The notes under the pieces: generated by a model | Seen by the model: the letters and a program-made list of their open reading frames with translations, nothing else | Told to the model about the DNA's origin: nothing | Database searches by the model: none | Translations under genes and position numbers: made by a program | In this document: positions 7,511 through 16,395 of the stretch, piece by piece | How the letters are laid out: each line of letters begins with the position of its first letter | Position numbering within the stretch: position 1 is the stretch's first letter | Source: Acidimicrobiaceae bacterium | GTDB taxonomy: Bacteria; Actinomycetota; Acidimicrobiia; Acidimicrobiales; RAAP-2 | NCBI GenBank assembly: GCA_003155915.1 | Contig: PMFA01000026.1 | Location: 1-64,000 of the forward strand | Length of the DNA: 64,000 nucleotides | Direction of reading: 5' to 3'

Positions 7511-9334
7511 ATGAAAGCGTCCCAACACAAGAGATCCCGTGGTGCGATCGCCGCACGGCTCGCGGCGGTCATCGTCATGCCGATTGCCTTGCTGGCAACG
7601 GTCAGTGGCGCCGCTACGGCCCCCCCGGTCAACCCGATTCAATTGACAGCACCGAGCGGACTTCCGGATACGGCGCTCCCTTTCAACGGGGTTAGCGCCG
7701 CGACCTTCACGGCGACATCTAACTTCCAGAAGCTCACGACCAGTCCAGACGCCGGCGTCACCGGTACACCATTCACGGTGAGCGGAACTGGTCTGACGCC
7801 CGACACGGCGCTGCAGCTGGTGTGGGGCACGAATACGGCCACGTGGAGCGTGGACGCGGAACCCTACACGGTCAACTACCTGGGGGCGGTCTACTCCCCG
7901 ACGTCCGCAAGTTCTCTGCTCAACAACAGCAACTCGATGTACGTGAATCTGGCGACGGTCACGACCGACGCCAGCGGCAACTTCACCCTTAAGACGACAG
8001 CACCGACGGACTTTGGAGGAAACCACGACATCTGGGCCGTCGCCGCGAGCGTCGGCGTCGCCAATGGTTCCTTCGACCTGTTGCGCACCATCACGATCTC
8101 ACCCAAGAGCGGGCCGGTCGGCACTCCGATCACCGTCACCTACACCTCGATGGACGCGAACGCCTACGGCGGTGGGGGATCGATCCTCTGGGACAATCAC
8201 TACGCCGGTGAGATCATGGGAAACTGGACTCGCGGCACTGCGAGTGTCACCATCCGCGCGGCGGGCTCGGTCGGCACCCACTACGTCCAGGTCGGTGACG
8301 CCATCAGTTTTCAGTACATGAACCCCATTCAGTCGCCGATCACCGATGACAACGGCGCAACACGCGCCTTCCAGGTCACTGCGGGCAACGTCCTGCCGAA
8401 GCCATCGATATCGTGGCCCACCAGTGTCACGACCAACGTGAGCGCCACCCAGCTGACGACCATGTACAACAGCGCTCTGGGCGCAAAGACCGACCAGCCG
8501 GCAGCCCTTGACCCCCTCAGTTCCGCGGTTGGAACGGTGTCACCGAGCAGTGGTCCCGTCGGGACGAAGACGACGCTCAACGTCACTGGTCTGCCCGCCT
8601 CAAGCACCGGCAGTGTCGAGGTCGACCTCGTCTCGGTCACCGGTAGCCGCGTCAACTGCACCGGTACGTGCTGGGGCTACACCTACACGTCCCTGGGCAG
8701 CGGTGTGGTCGCCAACGGATCGTTGAACCAGACGGTCACCATTCCGAACAACCCCGGTGTCAACACGCTCGGTGGCTGGCACGCCATCGTGCTCATCAAG
8801 GGCGCCATGGCCACCGACGGCGCCGGCAACCGCGTACCCGGCGTTGGCAGCCTCGTCGAGGTTCAAGTTCCCTTCTACGTGAAGGAGAGCATCATGCCCT
8901 TCTACAACAAGGCGGGCAAGTTGCTCTCGATGGGTACCGCGACCGCGAAGGACTCGGTAGCGCTCGCCACCGAAGTCGGTGGTCAAGTGGGAACCGGCTC
9001 CTACACCTTCAAGGAAGGTCAGGAGTTCACCGTCAGCATCTTGGGTGTCGGCTGGACGCAGCTCGACAACACCTTGGCCGTTGACTACGACAACAGCTAT
9101 ATCGGCTACGGCTGCGGATTCCACTCCAACGGGTACATGGCCGTCCACCTGACGGCTACCGGCGGCCCCGGCATCCACATCATCGACCTCTACCCGCTGC
9201 TGTACTCGGTGTCGCCGAACGAGGGCACCTACTACGGCATGGTGCCGCTGCTCTCAGGTAACCACGACGACCCGGGTCTCGCCCTCGGCTACCAGGTTCC
9301 GACGATCCACCTGGCTATTCGCATCGTCAAGTAA
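7511..9334 (+). CDS. Large secreted protein with three IPT/Ig-like modules
   Basis: The 607-residue product has a twin-basic signal peptide (KASQHKRSRGAIAARLAAVIVMPIALLATVSGAATA). Three modules begin with a shared motif: SPDAGVTGTPFTV near 78, SPKSGPVGTPITV near 197 and SPSSGPVGTKTTL near 344, typical of IPT/TIG-like extracellular beta-sandwiches. The C-terminal third contains two Cys (CTGTC) and a unique domain rich in Gly and Tyr. No enzyme motif, LPXTG or C-terminal anchor was seen. It lies third in the secreted-protein cluster and converges on the MMPL exporter gene. The ribosome site is weak (GAAAGTAGAAA). Confidence 0.75.
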   Translation: MKASQHKRSRGAIAARLAAVIVMPIALLATVSGAATAPPVNPIQLTAPSGLPDTALPFNGVSAATFTATSNFQKLTTSPDAGVTGTPFTVSGTGLTPDTALQLVWGTNTATWSVDAEPYTVNYLGAVYSPTSASSLLNNSNSMYVNLATVTTDASGNFTLKTTAPTDFGGNHDIWAVAASVGVANGSFDLLRTITISPKSGPVGTPITVTYTSMDANAYGGGGSILWDNHYAGEIMGNWTRGTASVTIRAAGSVGTHYVQVGDAISFQYMNPIQSPITDDNGATRAFQVTAGNVLPKPSISWPTSVTTNVSATQLTTMYNSALGAKTDQPAALDPLSSAVGTVSPSSGPVGTKTTLNVTGLPASSTGSVEVDLVSVTGSRVNCTGTCWGYTYTSLGSGVVANGSLNQTVTIPNNPGVNTLGGWHAIVLIKGAMATDGAGNRVPGVGSLVEVQVPFYVKESIMPFYNKAGKLLSMGTATAKDSVALATEVGGQVGTGSYTFKEGQEFTVSILGVGWTQLDNTLAVDYDNSYIGYGCGFHSNGYMAVHLTATGGPGIHIIDLYPLLYSVSPNEGTYYGMVPLLSGNHDDPGLALGYQVPTIHLAIRIVK

Positions 9335-9352
9335 TCGCTTCACCCACACGGC

Positions 9353-11509
9353 TCACTGCCCCGTCTCTTGAATCTCGAGGGACGGGGCAGTGACACGTAG
9401 AACCTTCTGCGCGCGAGTGGGCAGCCACCAGGTACGTGGCCCGAGCAAGGTCATGATGCTCGGCAGTAACAAACCGCGCACCAGTGTCGCGTCGACGAGG
9501 ACGCCGAACGCCAGCCCGATGCCCAGTTCCTGTAGTCCCGCGATGTGTCCGAGGACCAGTCCACTGAGTGCCGCGACCATGATCAGTGCGGCGCTCGTCA
9601 CCACGCCGCCGGTGTTGGAAAGACCTTCGATGATCGCGTCGTCATTCGTGGCCCCGTTGCGCCACGCCTCGCGCATACGACTCACGATGAAGACTTCGTA
9701 GTCCATCGAAAGCCCGAACAGCATCGCGAAGAGGAACACCGGCACCCAGCCTTCGATCTGGCTCACGTGATACGTGCCAAAGATCGGTGATCCGATCCCG
9801 AATCGAAAGACCGCGACAAGTACACCGTCGGCCACGCCGACGGACACGAGATCCAGCAGTATCGCAATGAGGGGCAGCACGAGTGATCGGAACGCGCGAG
9901 CCAGGACGAGGTACGCGAACACGAACGCCAACAGGACGATCCAGGGCAGAGCGCCGTAAACGCTATTAAGGAAGTCGACCCCCTGGGCCGGGGCCCCACC
10001 GACGAACACCTTCGTACCCGCCGGGAAGGTCATCGACGGGATCGTCGTATCGCGCAGGACGTTCACGAGATTCTGTGATCCCGCACTCCCGAAGTACTCA
10101 CGGCTGACCACCAGGATCTGTTCGTAGCGGCGCGACGAGTCGACGAAGGGCTTGGTGTGCCCAATGGCGACGATTCCGACTTCGGGGTTCTTCAGAATCA
10201 GTTTCGCCAGCGCCAATCGCTCGCGTGACGCGACGCCCGTCGCGGCACCGTGACTTCGACCGGTGTCGACGATAACCTCGATCGGTGTAATGGCACCGGG
10301 TCCGGCTCGGCCGCTCACGAGGGTGAGCGCCTTCGCCGCCTCAATGTTTTGCGGGATGGCGGTGACCGATCCGGGTGTCAACTGCATCCAGAAGATGGAG
10401 AACGTCGCACCTCCGAGAACGACCAGGGTCGTCACGAGAACCAGCAATGGACGTCGAATGACACCACGGGCGATGCGCGCCCAGAGTCCCGAGGAAACGT
10501 CTCTTCGAGCCATGAGTCCTCGAACGACCACCGGTCGAACCCCCCGGCGTCCTAGGAGTGACAGCAGGGCCGGTTGCAGGCTGAGCGCACACGCGAGGGA
10601 GAAGACCGGCACGACGAGGCCGGCCGCCCCGAGGGATTGCACGAACGGCACCGGCACGATGAGCAAGGTCGCTAGTCCGATCGCCACGGCGAACCCGGAG
10701 AACATGACTGCCTTTCCGGCGGTGTGCATGGTGGTGACGATTGCGTCGTCAACTTTCACGTTGTCGCGGCTGACTTCGGTTCGGAATCGATGAACGATGA
10801 ACAGCGAATAGTCGATCGCGAGCGCGAGGCCGATGAGTTCGACGACATTCGGGACGTAGAGGACCATGAGAAAGTGGTGGGCGAGGAGATAGACGACACT
10901 GAGTGTGCCGGCGATCGTCGCCCCGGCGACGAGAAAAGGTATGAGCGCCGCCCAGCAGATTCCCAGGACGGCGATGAGCAGCACGACGGCGAGAACGAGT
11001 GCGAGGGCCCCGCCCCGGCGAAGATCACCTTTTAGTACCGGTGTGATGTCGTGCTGGAGCGCCGGTGGTCCAGTCACGAGCGCGTTCGAGAGCCCCGTTT
11101 CTCGGAGCGCGCTACGCAATGCTCCGGTGGCGTTGGCCGCCTGGCCCAGGTTGAATGAAGTGTTGACGTTGGCGTAGAGCAAGCCACCCACGGCCCGTTC
11201 CTCACTCACGGTGCCCGTAGGTATCTTGGTCGCCGCAGTGCTGATCTTGGCCTCGAGCGCGGTGATCTCTGGGGAGGTCGCGTTGGTGAAGGGCACGACC
11301 ACGGTAAACGTCCCTTCGACGTTCTCATGGAAGTTGCGGATGAGAATCGCGTTCGCCTGCGCCGAGCTCGTTCCAGGAACGGTGAGCGATGTCGTCAGCA
11401 AATCGGTGAGATGCGATGTTGAGAACACCCCCAAGATGGTGATGACCACCCAGATTGCAATGACGATGACCCGTCGCTTGATGACCAAGCGAATCCAGCG
11501 TTCCAACAC
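9353..11509 (-). CDS. MMPL/RND-family membrane exporter
   Basis: A 718-residue membrane protein with two repeats of six transmembrane segments, each preceded by a large extracytoplasmic domain, as in actinobacterial MMPL proteins that export lipids or lipopeptides. Visible segments include VIAIWVVITILGVFS at the N terminus and typical SMDYEVFIVSRMREAW in the second repeat; the matching first-repeat motif is AIDYSLFIVHRFR. The start was moved from TTG 11524 to GTG 11509: TACGCT (11521-11516) sits six bases before this GTG, matching the leaderless pattern seen elsewhere. Its last codons form one arm of a long inverted repeat shared with the convergent secreted-protein gene. Confidence 0.88.
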   Translation of the reverse strand: MLERWIRLVIKRRVIVIAIWVVITILGVFSTSHLTDLLTTSLTVPGTSSAQANAILIRNFHENVEGTFTVVVPFTNATSPEITALEAKISTAATKIPTGTVSEERAVGGLLYANVNTSFNLGQAANATGALRSALRETGLSNALVTGPPALQHDITPVLKGDLRRGGALALVLAVVLLIAVLGICWAALIPFLVAGATIAGTLSVVYLLAHHFLMVLYVPNVVELIGLALAIDYSLFIVHRFRTEVSRDNVKVDDAIVTTMHTAGKAVMFSGFAVAIGLATLLIVPVPFVQSLGAAGLVVPVFSLACALSLQPALLSLLGRRGVRPVVVRGLMARRDVSSGLWARIARGVIRRPLLVLVTTLVVLGGATFSIFWMQLTPGSVTAIPQNIEAAKALTLVSGRAGPGAITPIEVIVDTGRSHGAATGVASRERLALAKLILKNPEVGIVAIGHTKPFVDSSRRYEQILVVSREYFGSAGSQNLVNVLRDTTIPSMTFPAGTKVFVGGAPAQGVDFLNSVYGALPWIVLLAFVFAYLVLARAFRSLVLPLIAILLDLVSVGVADGVLVAVFRFGIGSPIFGTYHVSQIEGWVPVFLFAMLFGLSMDYEVFIVSRMREAWRNGATNDDAIIEGLSNTGGVVTSAALIMVAALSGLVLGHIAGLQELGIGLAFGVLVDATLVRGLLLPSIMTLLGPRTWWLPTRAQKVLRVTAPSLEIQETGQ
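9354..9392. terminator. Bidirectional terminator hairpin inside the 3' end of the MMPL gene
   Basis: CACTGCCCCGTC (9354-9365) pairs perfectly with GACGGGGCAGTG (9381-9392) across a 15-base loop. The repeat lies between two converging genes, with one arm and loop coding for the last dozen residues of the MMPL protein. It has no T-run on either side. Confidence 0.6.
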
Positions 11510-12156
11510 ACTCGTAGCGTACAAGTTCGTACTCGCACTCCCTGGAACAGTTGGCGTCGAGCAGAGCCACGTCCTCAGAGCGAGGTCGCTCTATCGTGCC
11601 GTTGGCTCTTCGACCACCTTTCCGCTCCCGCACGGATCGGGCACCTCGTGCAAATCGCTCGACGCGAGAAAGCGTCACGCGCCCTTAGGTCGTCGAAACT
11701 GGTTGGGCGGGATACCCAAGGCAGTAATTCCGTCGCCGCTCGCGCACGCCATCGGTGCCGGAGTGTGGGTGGCCACCGTGGCTTCGGTCGCGCTCCTTGC
11801 TAATGCCGCGACGTATTTTTACCTCGAATACCGACTGTGGAACGCCTGGACCCCGGGCGTCATTGCGACATGAATCTCAGTTGAGCACGTCCTTCGACGG
11901 TGATGAGAAAGCACTGCGAATCACGGGAGGAATATTCGACGAGCGTGAAGTCAGGTTCCGCGCTATGAGCGAGGCAACAGCGACGGTTAGCGCTACGGCG
12001 ACGCAAGTCAAGACTTCGTGAGCGCTCCGGTGCTTCTTCGTGACTGAGAACCTTGAACTTGAAACCCTCAACATCTAGTTCAGCGCATCGGGCCAAGAAA
12101 TGACTGCAAAGTCTCACCGGGACGCGGCTCGTGTGAAGGCGGGGCAATAATGGGAC
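11510..12156. other. 647-base region without a confident gene
   Basis: It holds the promoter of the MMPL gene at one end and that of the acetyltransferase gene at the other. The only coding hint is a plus-strand frame ending at 11873 whose last 50 codons encode one hydrophobic segment (VWVATVASVALLANAATYFYLEY). It has no good start codon context (TTG 11703 is the best) and may be a decayed gene. Nothing else was recognised. Confidence 0.4.
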
Positions 12157-12816
12157 ATGGAAAATGAATTCTGGCCACTCTTTGACCTGCGAATACGTAC
12201 GTCACGCATTGAGATACGTCTTCCGAATGACAACGCTTTAGGGGATCTCGCGCGACTCGCCGCCAAAGGCATTCATGATCCTGTCGCAATGCCCTTTCTC
12301 TATCCGTGGACTGATGAGCCCTCACCACTGCTCGAGCGGGGCATGTTGAAGTGGGGATGGCGCCACCGGGCCGAATGGGCTTCGAACAACTGGACCTTCA
12401 ACGGTGCCGTGTTCGTGAATGGTGAAGTCGTGGGAGTCCAAAGTTTGATGGCCACTGACTTCGCGGCCCTGCGCGCGGTGAAGAGCGGATCATGGCTCGG
12501 CCTCGCGTACCAAGGTCAGGGAATCGGCAAGGAAATGCGCACTGCGATCCTCCATTTCGCCTTTGAAGCACTGGGCGCACTCGAAGCGCACAGTGGGGGA
12601 TTCATCGACAATGAGTCATCACTTAGAGTCTCGCGCGCGCTCGGCTACGAGGAGTGCGGCCGAAGGACCGTTCTTCGACGAGGCATTCCGACCGAACTAC
12701 TCGAAGTGCGACTCGATAAGTCACAATGGAATACGACGCCACACACGAAGGTCGAGATTTCGGGGCTTGACGATTGTCGGGATTTCTTTATCGCCCCAGA
12801 TTCGACAGTCAGTTAG
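12157..12816 (+). CDS. GNAT-family N-acetyltransferase
   Basis: A 219-residue protein with the acetyl-CoA binding region LGLAYQGQGIGKEMRTAIL (motif A Q/RxxGxG/A, QGQGIG) and the later strand-helix segment GFIDNESSLRVSRALGYEECGRR, the pattern of RimJ/RimL-like enzymes. The acceptor is unknown. The hexamer AATAAT at 12146-12151 is five bases before ATG, a near match to the leaderless promoter pattern. It is alone in its transcription unit. Confidence 0.8.
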   Translation: MENEFWPLFDLRIRTSRIEIRLPNDNALGDLARLAAKGIHDPVAMPFLYPWTDEPSPLLERGMLKWGWRHRAEWASNNWTFNGAVFVNGEVVGVQSLMATDFAALRAVKSGSWLGLAYQGQGIGKEMRTAILHFAFEALGALEAHSGGFIDNESSLRVSRALGYEECGRRTVLRRGIPTELLEVRLDKSQWNTTPHTKVEISGLDDCRDFFIAPDSTVS

Positions 12817-13132
12817 TAGTCCGTCACTACTCGACACGGGAAATGGTCTCGGCGTCGTCGCGTGCGGCGCATGTATGAACGTGACGCCGGAGGACTATCG
12901 AGAGATGGCCTACAACACATCGCCGACTTTGCTGGGAGGAATGTGGAGGACGAGCGAGTGTTCAGCTCACTGAAGAGTTCCGCTGAGCAGGTACGTCGAC
13001 GTGGCGCCCGGACGCAACGGCTGATCTCCTTCCGGTGAGGCAGGCAGCGACATCGTGAATGACGAACGCTCCCGAATGGCCGCGTCGTTGTTATCACGCC
13101 GGGAAAAGATCGCTCGTACGTAACATGACATC
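12817..13132. other. 316-base intergenic region between two acetyltransferase genes
   Basis: No coding region, tRNA or strong hairpin was recognised. The end contains the TAACAT promoter hexamer of the following leader reading frame. Confidence 0.4.
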
Positions 13133-13183
13133 ATGAGCACAGGATTATCGAGCCAGGGCGCGCAAGTTGGTCCCTTCGAATGA
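13133..13183 (+). CDS. Putative 16-codon leader peptide coupled to the downstream acetyltransferase
   Basis: ATG 13133 opens a frame for MSTGLSSQGAQVGPFE whose TGA (13181-13183) overlaps the ATG of the next gene (13180) as ATGA. TAACAT at 13121-13126 is exactly six bases before this ATG, while no such element or ribosome site precedes ATG 13180. A leaderless short frame delivering ribosomes to the acetyltransferase start explains both facts. The peptide has no obvious regulatory codons. Confidence 0.5.
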   Translation: MSTGLSSQGAQVGPFE

Positions 13184-13614
13184 CGATCGACCAAGATTCG
13201 AACTACCAAGTCGATGACGATTCATCGCGAATCGATGTCGACGTTGTCTGGGACTTCCTCTCGACGGAGGCGTATTGGAACACGTGGCGAAGCCGCCACG
13301 ACGTCGAACGTCAGTGGCGCGAGGCGTGGCGAGTAGTCGGCGTCTACGACGGGGCGAGCGGCGCCATGGTCGGCGGCGCTCGCGCAATATCCGATGGAGT
13401 GAGCGATGCGTACCTGGGTGACATGTTCGTGATCCCCGATCATCGCGGGCGAGGACTCTCGAAGCAACTGTTGAGGGTGATGGTTGAAGAGGGCCCCGGT
13501 CGCGACTTTCGGTGGATGTTGGTGACCAGTGACGCGCATGGTCTCTACGCTCAGTTTGGATTCGGTCCACCCGATGAACGCGTCATGATTCGTCCACCGA
13601 GAAATCGCCACTGA
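13180..13614 (+). CDS. GNAT-family N-acetyltransferase
   Basis: The 144-residue product carries the GNAT core: VVGVYDGASGAMVGGARAI, then YLGDMFVIPDHRGRGLSKQLLRVMV with the acetyl-CoA loop HRGRGL, and the C-terminal LYAQFGFGPP. This is the arrangement of small single-domain acetyltransferases; substrate unknown. Its start codon overlaps the stop of a 16-codon leader frame. It converges on the RDD-protein gene 35 bases away. Confidence 0.8.
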   Translation: MTIDQDSNYQVDDDSSRIDVDVVWDFLSTEAYWNTWRSRHDVERQWREAWRVVGVYDGASGAMVGGARAISDGVSDAYLGDMFVIPDHRGRGLSKQLLRVMVEEGPGRDFRWMLVTSDAHGLYAQFGFGPPDERVMIRPPRNRH

Positions 13615-13649
13615 CGGAAAGGTTTGTCTCTCCGAGCGCGGAACCAGAA

Positions 13650-14270
13650 CTACTTGGTTTTGATCACGACTGTCTGTCCGAACTTGTCGTGCAGTGTCTG
13701 ATTTCTCTTGTCCCACGCGACCCACAGAAGGTCGATGAGGTGCGGCAAGAGAAACACGAAGAAAATGAGTTCGGCGTGAAGCTCGCGATGCAATTGGGCA
13801 GTCGTGGGGTTGACGTAGCGGTACAAATGGTGGAAGGTCCCGAGGGCCAGTAGCGCAGTGTAGAAAATCGCTCGTTTCGCGGCGCGCGCGTAGGTAAGTG
13901 GGGTAGCGCCGTCTTGGTCAACGCACCGGACCGAAACGACTCGCATGCCTATCGTCTGGCCGCGACGGAGTCCGATGAGCAGTGAGTTGTAGAGAAAGGT
14001 GATCGCCGTCACCCCAATGACGTCGGTGGCGAAGCCGACGTGGTGGGCGCCGAGCGTCGCCCACCCGATGATCAACAACAGGATGTCGTCGATGAAAAAA
14101 CCGAGGAATCGTCGCCAGAATCCCGCCAGGGTGTAGCCGAACGGGGAGGACACGTCCGCGGTGAACTGGGGCGCGGGGTAGGAGTACACGCTCGACGTAG
14201 GAGAGCCACACGAAGCGCAGAACTGCTGACCCGGTACTTCTTGCGTGCCGCATGTGGGGCAAGACGCCAT
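13650..14270 (-). CDS. RDD-family membrane protein with N-terminal zinc ribbon
   Basis: A 206-residue protein starting with a double CxxC zinc ribbon (CPTCGTQEVPGQQFCASCG, residues 4-22), a Pro/Ser/Tyr linker, and an RDD domain from about residue 48 with GFWRRFLGFFIDDILLLI and three to four transmembrane segments. RDD proteins act as ion antiporters or in membrane homeostasis in some bacteria, otherwise the role is unknown. AGGAGAG lies seven bases before the ATG, so this gene uses an ordinary ribosome site. Confidence 0.8.
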   Translation of the reverse strand: MASCPTCGTQEVPGQQFCASCGSPTSSVYSYPAPQFTADVSSPFGYTLAGFWRRFLGFFIDDILLLIIGWATLGAHHVGFATDVIGVTAITFLYNSLLIGLRRGQTIGMRVVSVRCVDQDGATPLTYARAAKRAIFYTALLALGTFHHLYRYVNPTTAQLHRELHAELIFFVFLLPHLIDLLWVAWDKRNQTLHDKFGQTVVIKTK

Positions 14271-14377
14271 TTCAATCTCTCCTAGGTCTCTTCCGTGTGG
14301 CTCGTGGTCCTGTGCGGATCATTAGAACATTAGAGCCCAGGGCCTCGGCCGAGATTCGCCCGCGTGACGAAGTCGAC

Positions 14378-14824
14378 TCAGGACCGCTTCGTGGCGACGA
14401 ACACGGGGATGCGGCGTTCGGTCTTCAGCTGGTACTGCGCGTACGGTGGAAAGGCCGCCACGGCCCGTTCCCACCACGTGGCCCGCTCCTCGCCATCGAC
14501 TTCGCGAACCGACACCGTGAATGGTTCGGGCCCGTCTTGAATCGTGACCGACTCCGGGTCGGCTTTCAAGTTGTAGTACCAGACCGGATGGGTGGGTGCG
14601 CCGCCCTGGGAAGCTACGAGGGCGTATTCGCCGTCGTGCTCAACGCGCATGAGTGGTGTCTTTCGAATCACGCCGCTCTTGTTACCGCGGGTCGTCACGA
14701 TCACGACCGGCAATCCGGTGTCGCGTAGCGTATTGCCCTCCGTGCCGTCGGTGCGCTCGTACAACTCAACTTGGTCCCGCACCCATTCGGATGGACTTGG
14801 TTCGTATCGTCCCTCTAATGACAT
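14378..14824 (-). CDS. Ddn-like F420/deazaflavin-dependent nitroreductase family protein
   Basis: A 148-residue protein with the family signature VVIVTTRGNKSGVIRKTPLMRVEHDGEYALVASQGG and APTHPVWYYNLKADPESVTIQ, as in Mycobacterium Ddn, which reduces quinones or nitro compounds with F420H2. The start at 14824 was preferred to an upstream in-frame ATG because GAGGAA stands seven bases before it. A second member is encoded at 28391-28825. It lies divergent from the Nramp-like gene. Confidence 0.85.
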   Translation of the reverse strand: MSLEGRYEPSPSEWVRDQVELYERTDGTEGNTLRDTGLPVVIVTTRGNKSGVIRKTPLMRVEHDGEYALVASQGGAPTHPVWYYNLKADPESVTIQDGPEPFTVSVREVDGEERATWWERAVAAFPPYAQYQLKTERRIPVFVATKRS

Positions 14825-14955
14825 TGGCTGTTCCTCACGTGAATTGATCGAACTGTATAGCGACATCATCGTAAAGGTTGAAGGGCCGTCAGTGACGGCC
14901 CGATTACGCGAGAGTCACGTGGGGATGACCCAATAGGGTGTCCGGGGGAGCATGT

Positions 14956-16302
14956 GTGGGGACCGAACGAGCGAAGAAGGCGACGACGAGTAGGCGCCTC
15001 GGGCGAAGGAAGCCTTCGTCGTCGCGAATAAGTCTGCGGACGTACCTGGGCGCACTCGGGCCAGGACTGGTCACGGGGGCCTCGGACGATGATCCGTCCG
15101 GCATTGCGACCTACGCCCAGACCGGGGCGAAATTCGGGTTCTCAATGTTGTGGGTGGCGCTCTTCACGTTCCCGCTGATGGCCGCCGTGCAAGAGATCTG
15201 TGATCGTACGGCATTGGCGAGCGGGAAGGGACTGGGCGAACTGATCGTCGTTCGATTTGGACGGAGGTCGAAAGTCCTGATTTCGGTGCTGCTCGGGCTG
15301 CTGATACTGGCCAACGCGCTCAACATCGCAGCGGACTTGGTGGCGATCGGTGCCGGTATGCACTTATTGCACGCGGGACCGGAAGTCTTGTGGGCGTTGG
15401 TCGCCGGAGCTCTGCTGATCGCCCTCGTCGTTAGTGGCTCGTTCGAACTCACTGCGCGAGTACTGAAGATCTTTTGCTTGGCCCTCTTGGCCTACGTCGT
15501 CGTCCTATTTTCGATCAGCGTCCCGTGGGGATCGGTGCTGATCCACACGATCGTGCCCCACTTCGTTTTCTCGAAGGGCTACCTCGCGCTCTTGGTGGGC
15601 GTACTTGGCACCACGATCTCGCCGTATCTGTTCTTTTGGCAGAGCATGCACCGCATCGAAGACATGCGAGAAGAGACGGCTGGCGGGGAAAAGCCGATGG
15701 CGCTGAAGCTGCGATCCCGCGCGGGAGCCGCGAAAAAGTTGTCCACCAGTCGCTTTGACGTGTTCACGGGCATGGGCATCTCCAATGTCGTCATGTTCGC
15801 AATCATTGTCGCCACGGCCGCGACCATTGGCAGTCATGGTCACCATCCCACCATCGATTCACCGGCCCAGGCCGCCGCTGCGCTGAAACCAATCGCGGGT
15901 CGGATGGCCTCGTACATCTTTGCTTTCGGATTCATCGGTGCGGGAATGCTGGCCATTCCCGTCCTCGCGGGATCCGGTGCGGCTGGGCTGTCTGGAATGT
16001 TGGACCGACCCACGGGCTATTCGAGATCACCACTCAAGGCGCCATTCTTCTACATCCTCTGCGTAGTGGGCATGGGCGGAGGAATGACCTTCAGTCTGCT
16101 CTCGGTCAACCCGATCACGCTCTTGGTCTTCGTTGCGGTGATCAACGGTGTCGCGGCGGCCCCGTTTCTCGCGGTCACCATGCTCGTCTCATCCGATCGG
16201 CGAATAATGGGAACCTACGTCAACGGAAGACTCGCCCGGATACTTGGTTGGGGCACGGTGGCGTTGATGTCGATCGCTGCGGTGTTGTTGCTCGTGATCT
16301 GA
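14956..16302 (+). CDS. Nramp-superfamily divalent metal transporter, divergent clade
   Basis: About 448 residues with 11 hydrophobic segments. The first membrane segment carries GASDDDPSGIATYAQTGA in place of the canonical DPGN, and the sixth carries GTTISPYLFFWQS in place of the usual MPHN-type motif, so the metal-coordinating Asn and Met of classic Nramp proteins are absent. It belongs to the superfamily but its ion (Mn, Fe, Mg or other) cannot be assumed. GTG 14956 was chosen because GGGGGAG ends five bases upstream; an earlier in-frame GTG at 14938 lacks such a site. Confidence 0.8.
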   Translation: MGTERAKKATTSRRLGRRKPSSSRISLRTYLGALGPGLVTGASDDDPSGIATYAQTGAKFGFSMLWVALFTFPLMAAVQEICDRTALASGKGLGELIVVRFGRRSKVLISVLLGLLILANALNIAADLVAIGAGMHLLHAGPEVLWALVAGALLIALVVSGSFELTARVLKIFCLALLAYVVVLFSISVPWGSVLIHTIVPHFVFSKGYLALLVGVLGTTISPYLFFWQSMHRIEDMREETAGGEKPMALKLRSRAGAAKKLSTSRFDVFTGMGISNVVMFAIIVATAATIGSHGHHPTIDSPAQAAAALKPIAGRMASYIFAFGFIGAGMLAIPVLAGSGAAGLSGMLDRPTGYSRSPLKAPFFYILCVVGMGGGMTFSLLSVNPITLLVFVAVINGVAAAPFLAVTMLVSSDRRIMGTYVNGRLARILGWGTVALMSIAAVLLLVI

Positions 16303-16395
16303 TGTCCTCGAACCGGCGTCATCGTGATCGACGATCAGCTCAACCGGCGCTCAGTGCTCCGTTGTACAGTGAGGCGACGACGGAACGGGGGTGCC

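Noticed and set aside
11211-11873. 220-codon plus-strand frame across the MMPL start region
   Set aside because: Most of it is antisense to the MMPL gene; only the hydrophobic tail after 11700 could be a gene remnant and it lacks a start signal.
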